NCBI GenBank assembly: GCA_002404015.1
Contig: DHIW01000064.1
Span: 40,961-104,960 of the forward strand
Direction: 5' to 3'
Length of the DNA: 64,000 nt
Source of the DNA: Chloroflexi bacterium UBA4736
Lineage (GTDB): Bacteria; Chloroflexota; Dormibacteria; Dormibacterales; Dormibacteraceae
A program made the translations under genes and the position numbers. Under the pieces are notes generated by a model that searched no databases, was not told the origin of the DNA, and saw only the letters and a list, made by a program, of their open reading frames with translations. Of the stretch, positions 50,457 to 58,788 are shown piece by piece (positions within the stretch are counted from its first letter, which is position 1; every line of letters starts with the position of its first letter).

Positions 50457-52181
50457 TTGTTTCGTAGACGTAAGCCTGATCAGCCTCCCGGGGGACACGT
50501 CCCTCACCTCGAGGTGCCGGTACCTGAGGAACCCAAGCCGGACTGGCTTGTAGAGCAGACGGAAGACAAGACCGTGCGCTCCTCCGTGGCGCGCCCGCGC
50601 TACGAGGACATGGAACCGCCCTCCTGGCTTGCGCCCACCCAGCCGACGAAGCGCGAGTGGTCGCCGGCCCGCGACCGCACTGAGGCCGCTGACGAGCTGC
50701 GCCAACACCTGGAGGACCAGCGACGGCGGATGCGCCGATCGCTGCTCTGGCTGCTCATCATCCCGTTCCGCTGGCCGCTGGCGATCGCGCAGGCCATCTT
50801 CCAGATCGCGCGCAGCCGCCAGCCGGTCGACCTCAAGCAGTTCGAGGCGGAGTCGGTCGGCTACGTCGTCGAGCAGGCACCCTCGGTCCACCCGACGGCC
50901 CCGCCCCGGGCGCCGCGCCCCACGCTCGCGGCCGCCGCCCCGGCCCCGCCGTTCGCTCCGCCGGCCGCGCCACCGGTCGCACCGCCCGCCGCTCACGCGC
51001 CGCCGCAGGCCCCGACCGTGCCGCCCCTGGCCGTCGAATGGCCGCCCGAGGTGAAGGCCGCCCCGCCGACAGCGCCGACGGTTCCGCCCCTACCCGCGCC
51101 GCCCGCTCCGGCGCCGCCGGTGGTCGAGCCGGTCGCGGCTACGACGCCGCCCATCCCGGCGCCCCCGGTGGTCGAGTCGGTCGCGGCTACGACGCCACCC
51201 ATCCCGGCCCCGCCGGTGGTCGAGTCGGTCGCGGCTACGACGCCACCTGTCCCGGCCCCGCCGGTAGTCGAGTCGGTCGCACCCGCGCCGCCCGTTGTGG
51301 AGGCGCCGGCGGCGGCGGCGCCGGCCCCGCAGGCCCCGCCGGAACCCGTCGGCGAGAAGGGCGTGGAAGGTGCACCGGCCCACCGCGCCTGGGAGCACTT
51401 CCGCCTTCCCGGCTCACCAGGGGCTCTGCCCCCGGAAGCGGAGCCTCTGGTCGCGGCCAAGCCCAGTGTGCCCGCCCCTGCGCCCGCGCCCCAGGCCGTG
51501 CCGGTCCAGCCGGAGGTGGTCGCCCAGCCTGAGCCTGAGCCGGTGGAGGTGGTCGCGCCGGAACCGGAGCCGGAGCCCATGCCCGAGGCGGAGCCGGCCC
51601 CGGTCGACATGCCGCTCACGTACCCGGAACCGGTTCCCGCGGCACCCAAGCAGCCCCGGCTGCGCGTGATCAAGGGTCTCGCCTCGGCGGTGATGGAGCG
51701 TGCGGGCGAGATCCAGAACCGGAAGGACCAGCAGCGCGAGCAGGAGCGGGCGCAGATCCTGGCCGCCGTCCGGGCCATGAGCTGGCACGGCTATCAGTCG
51801 ATGGTGGCGGACATCTTCCGCTGGGAGGGCTACGAGGTGACGGCGGCGGAGGGCCCCGACGCCGACGCGATCGACATGGAGGTCAGCCGCGGCGTGGAGC
51901 GGATGCTTGTCAACTGCCAGCTCCGCGAGCTGCAGGACATCCCGATCGAGCCCCTCCAGGAGATGCACGCGATCGCCGCCCGCAACGGCGCCAACGGCGC
52001 CTTCCTGCTCACGGACGGCAGCTTCTCAGAGGCATCGGTCACCTTCGCCAGCGACGCCGGCCTCGTCCTGATCGCCGGCGACACCCTGGTCGACCTGGTG
52101 ATCCAGCTCACCCTGGGAGCCGAGGAAAAGAAGAAGAAGTCGAAGCGCGGCTTTGCCGACCGGCTGCGCCGCACCGGCTAA
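50457..52181 (+). CDS. Mrr-fold nuclease-like protein with membrane segment and Pro/Ala linker
   Basis: 574 residues from TTG 50457. The charged N-terminus leads to a hydrophobic stretch (SLLWLLIIPFRWPLAIAQAI, about residues 95-115), a long Pro/Ala/Val linker with four 16-residue repeats, and a C-terminal Mrr_cat-like domain (about residues 434-550): MSWHGYQSMVADIFRWEGYE, then GPDADAIDMEV and MLVNCQLRE. In active Mrr enzymes the last strand is QCK; here Lys is replaced by Gln, so cleavage is doubtful. It is convergent with the kinase-AAA+ gene across repeat copy 2. Confidence 0.75.
   Translation: MFRRRKPDQPPGGHVPHLEVPVPEEPKPDWLVEQTEDKTVRSSVARPRYEDMEPPSWLAPTQPTKREWSPARDRTEAADELRQHLEDQRRRMRRSLLWLLIIPFRWPLAIAQAIFQIARSRQPVDLKQFEAESVGYVVEQAPSVHPTAPPRAPRPTLAAAAPAPPFAPPAAPPVAPPAAHAPPQAPTVPPLAVEWPPEVKAAPPTAPTVPPLPAPPAPAPPVVEPVAATTPPIPAPPVVESVAATTPPIPAPPVVESVAATTPPVPAPPVVESVAPAPPVVEAPAAAAPAPQAPPEPVGEKGVEGAPAHRAWEHFRLPGSPGALPPEAEPLVAAKPSVPAPAPAPQAVPVQPEVVAQPEPEPVEVVAPEPEPEPMPEAEPAPVDMPLTYPEPVPAAPKQPRLRVIKGLASAVMERAGEIQNRKDQQREQERAQILAAVRAMSWHGYQSMVADIFRWEGYEVTAAEGPDADAIDMEVSRGVERMLVNCQLRELQDIPIEPLQEMHAIAARNGANGAFLLTDGSFSEASVTFASDAGLVLIAGDTLVDLVIQLTLGAEEKKKKSKRGFADRLRRTG
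51123..51314 (+). repeat. 48-bp tandem repeat inside the coding sequence
   Basis: Four units begin at 51123, 51171, 51219 and 51267, each starting GTCGAG and encoding VVESVAATTPPIPAPP with small changes. The repeat extends the proline-rich linker and is not a CRISPR. Confidence 0.85.
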
Positions 52182-52188
52182 AAACGAC

Positions 52189-52307
52189 GTGGGGGCAACA
52201 AGCTTGTTTCCCCCACGAGCCCCCTTCCCTCAGCAATTCTCGGTCGGCGTTTCCGAGACGGACTCAATCAGGCGGGCGGAGCCCGCCTTTACGGCGCCAT
52301 CTTTTCT
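52189..52307. repeat. Double-hairpin intergenic repeat, copy 2 (inverted)
   Basis: It starts CGTGGGGGCAACAAGCTTGT and continues into a stem with one mismatch, then GGCGGGC-GGA-GCCCGCC, and ends TACGGCGCCATCTTTTC. It is the reverse complement of copy 1 with scattered substitutions. It lies 7 nt after one stop and 4 nt before the stop of the convergent kinase gene. Confidence 0.85.
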
Positions 52308-52311
52308 AGTT

Positions 52312-55077
52312 CTAGCTCGCTACGAATAGCGTCTGCCACGCCGCCTCGATCAGGGCCGGCGTGAGGCCGGGGACCTGGCCCCGAGTGGCCGCCACGTCCA
52401 CCAGCCGCTCCAGCAGGTCGCGGGGGTGGCTGCCGCGCATCGGCTGGCCGCCGTAGAGCGTCCGGATCATCTCGAGGGCCGCCGGCGGTCCGGGCGCCAC
52501 GTTCAGCCGGGCCCGCTCGCGCTCGAAGATGCGCTGGTACGACTCCCAGGTGGGATCGGGCATCAGGACCTTGTACGAGAGCCGGCGCAGGTAGGCTTCG
52601 TCGAGGAGCTCGGCCGGGCTCATGTTTGTCGAGAACGTCAGCTGGCACTTGAACGGCACCTCCGCCTTGCGTCCGGAGCTCGAGAAGTTCATGAAGTCGA
52701 CGCCCTGCTCGAGCGGGACCAGGAGCCGGTCGAGCACCTGCTTCGGCGTGACCTTCTGGCGGCCCAGGTCGTCGATCAAGAAGACGCCGCAGTTGGCCTT
52801 GACCTGGAGCGGCGCCTCGTAGCTCCGGCTGCCCGGCTCCCAGGTCGGTTCCAGCATCTCCAATGCGAACTCGCCGCCGACCTGGACCAGCGGCCGCTCG
52901 ACCAGGTGCCAGCGGTGGTCGCGGGGCTGCTCGCCGTGCATCCGGTGGACCGCCGGGTCGAAGATGCGAACGACCTCTCCCTCCAGGTCCAGCGCCACCG
53001 GGACCAGCACAGGCCCACCCTGCAGGGCGACCAGCCGCCTCGCCAGCGAGGTCTTGCCGTTGCCTGGTGCGCCGTACAGAAAGAGCGAGCCCCGGGAGTT
53101 CACGGCGGCTCGGACCGACTCGACCACGCCGGGCGGCACCTCGAGCCCATCCAGCGCGACCGCGACCTGGTCCGGAGTCAGCGTGCGCTGGGCGCCGCTC
53201 TCCGCCACCGCGGCGCGGTACTCGGCCATCGAAACGGGCGCCGGCCCCACGTAGCGCGTGCCGGCGGCGCCCATCTCCTCCGCCCGCTCGCGGCCCTGCG
53301 TGGTCACCGCGTAGGCCATGCGCTCCGGGAGCGGCCGCGCCGTCCAGGGGCCCTGGCCGCTGGCGAAGCCGAGGGCTTCAATGAAGTTGGCGGCCGCCAG
53401 GGCTGAGAGCGCCGACTCGATCGCCCCAAAGGGGACGGCCATCTGCTCGGCAATCTCGAAGGCGGTCAGCCGGATGCTGGTCGTCAGCAGCCGCAGGACC
53501 ATGCCCTCGACGAGGGCCCGGTTGAGGACCGGGGCGTCGTGGGCGGGAGCAACGGGTCGTGCCGAGTTGGGATGCGGCGCGGGCGCCGGCGAGGGCGCGT
53601 CGATCTGGCTCAGGACGGCGTCGATCACCCGCTGGCGGAAGCGCGCCCGGTCGGCCCGGTCCGGCGCCTCGCCCTCCTGGCGGCGGCTGATCCAGTCGGG
53701 CACCACGGAGAGCACCACGGTCTGGCCGACCAGGACCTTGAGCTCGTCGGGGGCGGCGGCGGCCACCCGGATGGAAACGCGCGCCATGTAGCCCTGGGCC
53801 TTGACGACGGACCAGCTGCGCTCCCACGCCACCTCGCCGCGGCCCTCCCAGGTCTGGCGGATCGTGTGGTCCACCACGAGCCGGACGTCCTTGCGGCCCT
53901 GGTAGCGGCGGCGCAGCAGCTCTGTCATGTCCTTGTCGACGTCGTCGGCCGTCATATTGGCCAGGTTCAGCGAGCGGTCGCTGACCGCCGGCCGCGCCTT
54001 GATCTCGCGGATCGTGCCCGCGGTCGCAGCCAGAGCCTTGAGCACTGCAGCATGCCGGGTGCAGAAGGGAGTCCCGTCCACGAACGCCACGTGGTGCTTG
54101 CACCACCAGCTGGTGCAGCGCATCCCGGTGGCGTCCGTGTACGAGCACTGCCAGCCCTCCTTGCCGTCGCAGTCGTGATGGCCGCAGGCGCCCTTGTGAA
54201 CGTCGTCCGCGATCGGCGCCTGGATCGGCTGGGGGGGCGCGGCCTGGGGCGGGGGCGGGATCTCAGGCCGGGTCCCGCTGCCGAGCAGCGCGCCGGAGAA
54301 CTCCTCGCAGCTCTGGAAGCGGTCGGCGGGGTCCTTGGCCATCGCCTTCACAATCACGTCGAAGACCGGGCGCGGGATGGCCGTCGAGGGGCGGGGCTGG
54401 TCGAAGACCTGGCTGTGCAGGACAGCCGGCATGCTGCCGGCGAACGGAGGCCGGCCATGCAGCAACTCGTAGAGGATGATGCCCAGCGCGTAGATGTCGG
54501 CCCGGCCGTCGACGGGGTCTCCCCTGACCTGCTCGGGCGACATGTAGGCCGGCGTGCCGACCATGCTGCCGGTGGCAGTCAGGCTGGCCGAGTCGTCCAG
54601 CACCTTGGAGATCCCGAAGTCGGTGATCTTGGTCTTGCCCTGCGTGGAGATGATCACGTTGTCGGGCTTCAGGTCGCGGTGGACGATCCCGCGCACATGG
54701 GCGGCGCCGACGGCCGACAGCAGCTGCTGGATCAGGTCCTGGGAGACCGCCAGGGTGAACCGGCCGGACTCGTTCAGCCACCCCCGCAGCGTGCGGCCCT
54801 CCACGAACTCCATCACGATGAACAGCGCGCCCTGGTGGGCGTCGAAATCGTAGATGCGGACGATGCCGGGGTGGTTGAGCGAGGCGACGGTGGCCGCCTC
54901 GCGCTGGAAGCGGGCCCGGAAGGATTCGTCCCTGGAGTAAGTCTCGGCCAGGACTTTGATCGCGACCGGCACGCCCAAACCGGGGTGCATGCCCCGGTAG
55001 ACGACGCCCATGGCTCCCCGGCCGAGCTCCTCGGCGATCTCGAAACGGCCCAACCGGCCTAGCGCTTGATCAGTCAC
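52312..55077 (-). CDS. Ser/Thr kinase - Cys/His-rich - AAA+ ATPase fusion
   Basis: 921 residues. Residues 10-265 are an intact PknB-like kinase (GRGAMGVVYRG 19-29, Lys41, HRDLKPDN 133-140, DFGISK 153-158). Residues 298-342 are rich in metal-binding residues (C298, H300, H301, C303, C311, C321, C326, H328, H329, C339, H342). A winged-helix-like segment lies around 530-600. An AAA+ module spans about 640-900: Walker A GAPGNGKTS 669-677, Walker B VFLIDD 765-770 and a sensor-like STN 816-818. GTG 55077 has a GGGGAGAGA site. No transmembrane helix is visible. Function unknown. Confidence 0.88.
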   Translation of the reverse strand: MTDQALGRLGRFEIAEELGRGAMGVVYRGMHPGLGVPVAIKVLAETYSRDESFRARFQREAATVASLNHPGIVRIYDFDAHQGALFIVMEFVEGRTLRGWLNESGRFTLAVSQDLIQQLLSAVGAAHVRGIVHRDLKPDNVIISTQGKTKITDFGISKVLDDSASLTATGSMVGTPAYMSPEQVRGDPVDGRADIYALGIILYELLHGRPPFAGSMPAVLHSQVFDQPRPSTAIPRPVFDVIVKAMAKDPADRFQSCEEFSGALLGSGTRPEIPPPPQAAPPQPIQAPIADDVHKGACGHHDCDGKEGWQCSYTDATGMRCTSWWCKHHVAFVDGTPFCTRHAAVLKALAATAGTIREIKARPAVSDRSLNLANMTADDVDKDMTELLRRRYQGRKDVRLVVDHTIRQTWEGRGEVAWERSWSVVKAQGYMARVSIRVAAAAPDELKVLVGQTVVLSVVPDWISRRQEGEAPDRADRARFRQRVIDAVLSQIDAPSPAPAPHPNSARPVAPAHDAPVLNRALVEGMVLRLLTTSIRLTAFEIAEQMAVPFGAIESALSALAAANFIEALGFASGQGPWTARPLPERMAYAVTTQGRERAEEMGAAGTRYVGPAPVSMAEYRAAVAESGAQRTLTPDQVAVALDGLEVPPGVVESVRAAVNSRGSLFLYGAPGNGKTSLARRLVALQGGPVLVPVALDLEGEVVRIFDPAVHRMHGEQPRDHRWHLVERPLVQVGGEFALEMLEPTWEPGSRSYEAPLQVKANCGVFLIDDLGRQKVTPKQVLDRLLVPLEQGVDFMNFSSSGRKAEVPFKCQLTFSTNMSPAELLDEAYLRRLSYKVLMPDPTWESYQRIFERERARLNVAPGPPAALEMIRTLYGGQPMRGSHPRDLLERLVDVAATRGQVPGLTPALIEAAWQTLFVAS

Positions 55078-55160
55078 TCTCTCCCCGTTTTCCGCGGAAG
55101 CGAGTATGGCGTGTCGGACCCCCCTTCAGGGGCGCTTACGACCGGTTTTGCGGAGTCGTC

Positions 55161-56792
55161 TCAGCCTCTTTGCGCCGTCGCGGCCAGTCCCTCGTCGATG
55201 GGCTTGGCGTCCGCCCGGAGCACCTTCTTGTCGAACTTGAGAGTGGATGTCTTCGGGATCTCGTCGATGAAACGGACCTCGTCCGGCAGCCACCACTTGG
55301 CGACCTTGTCGGACAGGAAGTCGCGGATCTCGTCGGCGGTGATATCGCCCTTGCTCTCGGGGCGAGCCACCACGTAGGCCACCGGCCGCTCCGACCACTT
55401 GCTGTGGGGCAGGCCGACCACCGCCGCCTCCAGGACCTTGGGGTGGGCCATGATGGCGCCCTCCAGCTCCACTGAGGAGATCCATTCGCCGCCGGACTTG
55501 ATGACGTCCTTGGTCCGGTCGACGATCGTGACGTAGCCGTCCGGGTCGATGGTGGCCACGTCGCCGGTACGGAACCAGCCGTCCTCGGTGATCTTCCCCG
55601 GGTCGGCGTTGTTGTGGTAGGCGCTGGCGATCCAGGGGCCCCTGCACTGGATCTCGCCGAACGCCACGCCGTCCCAGGGCAGCTCATTGCCTGTCGCCAG
55701 GTCCGCGATGCGCATCTCGACGCCGATCGACGGTGTGCCCTGCTTGAGCCGAAAGGCCAGCTCCTCGTTTTCGGGGATCCAGCTGCGGACCGTGCTGGTG
55801 CTGCCGATGGGGGAGGTTTCGGTCATGCCCCAGGCATGCAGGATCCGGAGCCCGGCGGCATCCATCTGCTCCATCAGGGAGCGGGGGACGGCGGAGCCGC
55901 CGCAGAGGACCGTATGCACCTTGGGCAGGCGGGCGCCCGACTGCTTGATGACTCCCAGCATGTTGATCCAGATCGTGGGCACGCCGCCCATGATGGTGGC
56001 GCCTTCCTGGTCGGCGAGGTCGAGGATGACCTGGCCGTCGCCCATCCAGCGGTCGGGGAAGATCATCTTGCAGCCGACCATGCCGGCGGCGTAGGGCAGG
56101 CCCCAGCTGTTGGCGTGGAACATCGGCACCACGGGCAGGAGCACGTCTCGTTCCGAGAGGCCGATCACGTCCTTGGAGGTCACCGCCAGGGAGTGCAGGA
56201 ACTGGGATCGGTGCGAGTAGACGACGCCCTTCGGATGGCCGGTCGTGCCGGACGTGTAGCACATGGCCGCGGCCGATCTCTCGTCGAGCTCCGGCCAGGC
56301 GAACTCGGGCTTCTCGGCGGCCAGCAGGGTCTCGTAGTCGAGCATCTCGCCGAGGTCGTGCTCAGGTAGGGGGCCGCCGTCGTTCATCACCAAGATGGTC
56401 TCGACGGTCGGAAGCTTGCCGGCCACCTTGTTGAGGATCGGGATCAGGGTCTTGTCGACGATGATCACCTTGTCGCCGGCGTCCTTGATGGTGAACTCGA
56501 GCTGGTCGGGGAAGAGGCGGAGGTTCAGGGTGTGGAGGACCGCGCCCATGCAGGGGACCGCGTAGTAGGCCTCCAGGTGCCGGTAGTTGTTCCAGGCCAG
56601 GGTGGCGACCCGCTCGCCCTCCTTCACACCCAGCCTCCGGAGCACGTTGGCGAGCTGGGTGGCCCGCTGCGACATGTCCCGGTAGCTGTGGCGGTGAACG
56701 CCCTCCTCGCGCTTGGTGACGATCTCCTTCTTGCTGAATAGACGCTCGGTCCGCCACAGAACGTGCTGGATCGTGAGCGGGTAGTCCTGCAT
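55161..56792 (-). CDS. Long-chain-fatty-acid-CoA ligase (AMP-binding)
   Basis: 543 residues. The ATP motif [43 protein letters not shown] and [20 protein letters not shown] are diagnostic, and the C-terminal catalytic Lys lies in [12 protein letters not shown]. It activates fatty acids with ATP and CoA in the cytoplasm. ATG 56792 is preferred. The gene starts 115 nt from the divergent PHP gene and feeds the same acyl-CoA metabolism as the 13-18 kb cluster. Confidence 0.95.
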   Translation of the reverse strand: MQDYPLTIQHVLWRTERLFSKKEIVTKREEGVHRHSYRDMSQRATQLANVLRRLGVKEGERVATLAWNNYRHLEAYYAVPCMGAVLHTLNLRLFPDQLEFTIKDAGDKVIIVDKTLIPILNKVAGKLPTVETILVMNDGGPLPEHDLGEMLDYETLLAAEKPEFAWPELDERSAAAMCYTSGTTGHPKGVVYSHRSQFLHSLAVTSKDVIGLSERDVLLPVVPMFHANSWGLPYAAGMVGCKMIFPDRWMGDGQVILDLADQEGATIMGGVPTIWINMLGVIKQSGARLPKVHTVLCGGSAVPRSLMEQMDAAGLRILHAWGMTETSPIGSTSTVRSWIPENEELAFRLKQGTPSIGVEMRIADLATGNELPWDGVAFGEIQCRGPWIASAYHNNADPGKITEDGWFRTGDVATIDPDGYVTIVDRTKDVIKSGGEWISSVELEGAIMAHPKVLEAAVVGLPHSKWSERPVAYVVARPESKGDITADEIRDFLSDKVAKWWLPDEVRFIDEIPKTSTLKFDKKVLRADAKPIDEGLAATAQRG

Positions 56793-56893
56793 CAAGCCTT
56801 TCAATTCCTTACCTCCGAGGCGAACGATGCCCCAAGGGCCGCGGGTTGGCAAGTAAATGCCGCAAAGCAGGCGAAAAGTTGGCGCGCTTTGAG

Positions 56894-56899
56894 TAGCAT
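56894..56899 (+). promoter_or_regulatory. Putative -10 element of the PHP gene
   Basis: TAGCAT, 8 nt before ATG 56908, with no ribosome-binding site. Confidence 0.5.
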
Positions 56900-56907
56900 C
56901 CAGGCCT

Positions 56908-57624
56908 ATGTCCCAGAGGGGGGTCGCCGATCTCCACCTCCATACAGACTTCAGCGACGGCTGGCCGTCGCCCGAGGACGTGGTGGACCGCGTGGCCCTT
57001 CGGACCCGTCTCAACGTGATCGCGATCACCGACCACGACACCATCGAGGGCGCCCTCTACGCCGCCGAGCACGCCGCCAAGCGACGCGGACCCCGCCGGG
57101 TCCACGTGATCGTCGGCGAAGAGGTGTCGAGCCGGGACGGCCACATCGTGGGCCTGTTCCTGGCGCAGCGCGTGCGGCCGGGCATGTCGGCTGCCGCCAC
57201 GGTCCATGCGATCCACGAGCAGGGCGGCCTGGCGATCGCGGCCCACCCGTTCTGGCGGACCCAGCGGCAGGCCCGTGGCAGGCTGGTGCACGGGGTGGGC
57301 TGGCTGGCCGGTGAGCTCGAGTTCGACGCCATCGAGGTCGAGAATTCGACCCCCGGCTTCTACCTTTTCAACCAGATGGCGCACCGCCTGGCCGAGGCCA
57401 CCGGTGCGGCTGTCGTAGGCAACTCGGACGCCCACATCCTCGACGCCATCGGACGGGCCCACACCAGCTTCCAGGGAACCACCCCGGAGGCGCTGCGGCA
57501 CGCGATCGTGACGGCCGCCACGCGCGCTCACCGCTCTCGCTACCGGCCCCTGGGCCTGGTCCGCTACGCGGCCTGGGGATTCAACCACCAGCGCTACAGC
57601 CTCGAGGTATCCGCGGCGCAGTAG
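56908..57624 (+). CDS. PHP-domain phosphoesterase
   Basis: 238 residues. Metal-binding motifs are complete: DLHLHTDFSDGWPSPE, ITDHDTIEGA, VGEEVSSRDGHIVG, AAHPFWR and VGNSDAH. This is the stand-alone PHP type (YciV/RNase AM-like or nucleotide phosphatase). It probably hydrolyses phosphoesters in the cytoplasm; the substrate is unknown. Confidence 0.9.
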   Translation: MSQRGVADLHLHTDFSDGWPSPEDVVDRVALRTRLNVIAITDHDTIEGALYAAEHAAKRRGPRRVHVIVGEEVSSRDGHIVGLFLAQRVRPGMSAAATVHAIHEQGGLAIAAHPFWRTQRQARGRLVHGVGWLAGELEFDAIEVENSTPGFYLFNQMAHRLAEATGAAVVGNSDAHILDAIGRAHTSFQGTTPEALRHAIVTAATRAHRSRYRPLGLVRYAAWGFNHQRYSLEVSAAQ

Positions 57625-57693
57625 CCGGTGGTCGCCGGCGACGCTCGCAAGTAAGCCTCGGCCGAGTCGTTGGGCGTCGGCGAGGAGAGAGGG

Positions 57694-58767
57694 TTGCTCA
57701 AGACCCGGGAACTGCCAGCGCTCGGCGCGGGGCAGCACAGCACCGTCCGGCGCGCACTCGCGACCGGCCGGGGACGCATCGCGTCCGCCGGCGTCGCCAT
57801 GGCGCTTGCCGTGGTTGCCGCCACCTTCGTCCTCGGGCGCGGACCGGGCACGCTGGTCTGGCTATCCAGGGGCTCGGCGCCCTCCTGGCTGCCATTCGCA
57901 GGCTCCGGTCTGAGCTGGGTTCCCTACAGCCAGGAAGTGAGCTGGCTGCCCTTTGGCTCGCGGCCCTCGCAGGCCCACCTGGCCTCGGTCGTGACCAGCC
58001 CGACGCCGACTCCGACGATCGCCACGCCAGAGCCGACCGCGCCGCCCACGGCCGCTCCGACGCCTGTGCCTACCGAGGTGCCGACCCACCTGCCGACCCC
58101 CATCCCAGTCGTCAAGCCGAAGCCGACCCCCACGCCAACCCCGGAGCCCGTCCACACGCCGACGCCAACGCCCCCGCCGACACCGTCGCCGACTCCGACC
58201 CCGTTCGTGTCGGTCCTGCTGGCCAGCGACAATTTCGAGTCGGACCCGGTCGGACCCATCACGGGCACGACGCAGGGTCCCCTCTACATGAACGGCACCG
58301 GCCAGTCGATCGCGATCGATGGCACTCACGTCCTGGTGACTGCGGCGGCGTCCAGCTCGACGGCCCCCGATGTCGACGTGCTGGGCGATCCGGCCTGGAC
58401 GAACTACACGGTCAGCGCCTCGGTCAAGCCCCTGCAGAGCAGCGCGGCCATGGTCGTGGCCCGCTACGTGGACTCCACCCACTTCTACGCCTGCGGGTTG
58501 AACGGTGGCGTGCTCTGGCTGGGCAAGCTCTACGGCGGCACCTGGTACAACTTCTCGACCAGGCCCTTCAGTTACGTGGGGAGCACCTGGTACACAGTCA
58601 GCCTGACGGTGTCCGGCGACACGCTGACCTGCACCGTGACGGACCCCGCGACCAGCGCCACCGCCACCACGGCCGCGACCCAGAACTACTTCAGCAACGG
58701 CCGGGCGGGCGTCGTGTCGATCGGCTCGGCCGAGTTCGACAACCTGTACGTCCGCAGCGCTCCCTGA
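57694..58767 (+). CDS. Membrane-anchored or secreted protein with LamG-like C-terminal domain
   Basis: About 357 residues. I favour TTG 57694, which has GAGGAG upstream; TTG 57670 is also in frame. A single helix (IASAGVAMALAVVAATFVLG) is followed by an aromatic region, then a Pro/Thr linker of the PTPTP type, then a beta-rich domain (LLASDNFESDPVGPITGTTQ, VVARYVDSTHFYACGL, YTVSLTVSGDTLTCTV). The last part resembles a concanavalin-like or DUF1080-type carbohydrate-binding fold. It may bind polysaccharide outside the cell. Confidence 0.7.
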   Translation: MLKTRELPALGAGQHSTVRRALATGRGRIASAGVAMALAVVAATFVLGRGPGTLVWLSRGSAPSWLPFAGSGLSWVPYSQEVSWLPFGSRPSQAHLASVVTSPTPTPTIATPEPTAPPTAAPTPVPTEVPTHLPTPIPVVKPKPTPTPTPEPVHTPTPTPPPTPSPTPTPFVSVLLASDNFESDPVGPITGTTQGPLYMNGTGQSIAIDGTHVLVTAAASSSTAPDVDVLGDPAWTNYTVSASVKPLQSSAAMVVARYVDSTHFYACGLNGGVLWLGKLYGGTWYNFSTRPFSYVGSTWYTVSLTVSGDTLTCTVTDPATSATATTAATQNYFSNGRAGVVSIGSAEFDNLYVRSAP

Positions 58768-58788
58768 CCTGGCTGCGGCCGAACCTCT

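Noticed and set aside
51123..51314. Possible CRISPR array
   Set aside because: The four 48-bp units are directly adjacent, without spacers, and code for an in-frame proline-rich linker.
53539..55062. 507-codon plus-strand frame opposite the kinase-AAA+ gene
   Set aside because: It is low-complexity His/Asp/Gly/Arg translation antisense to a protein with clear motifs.
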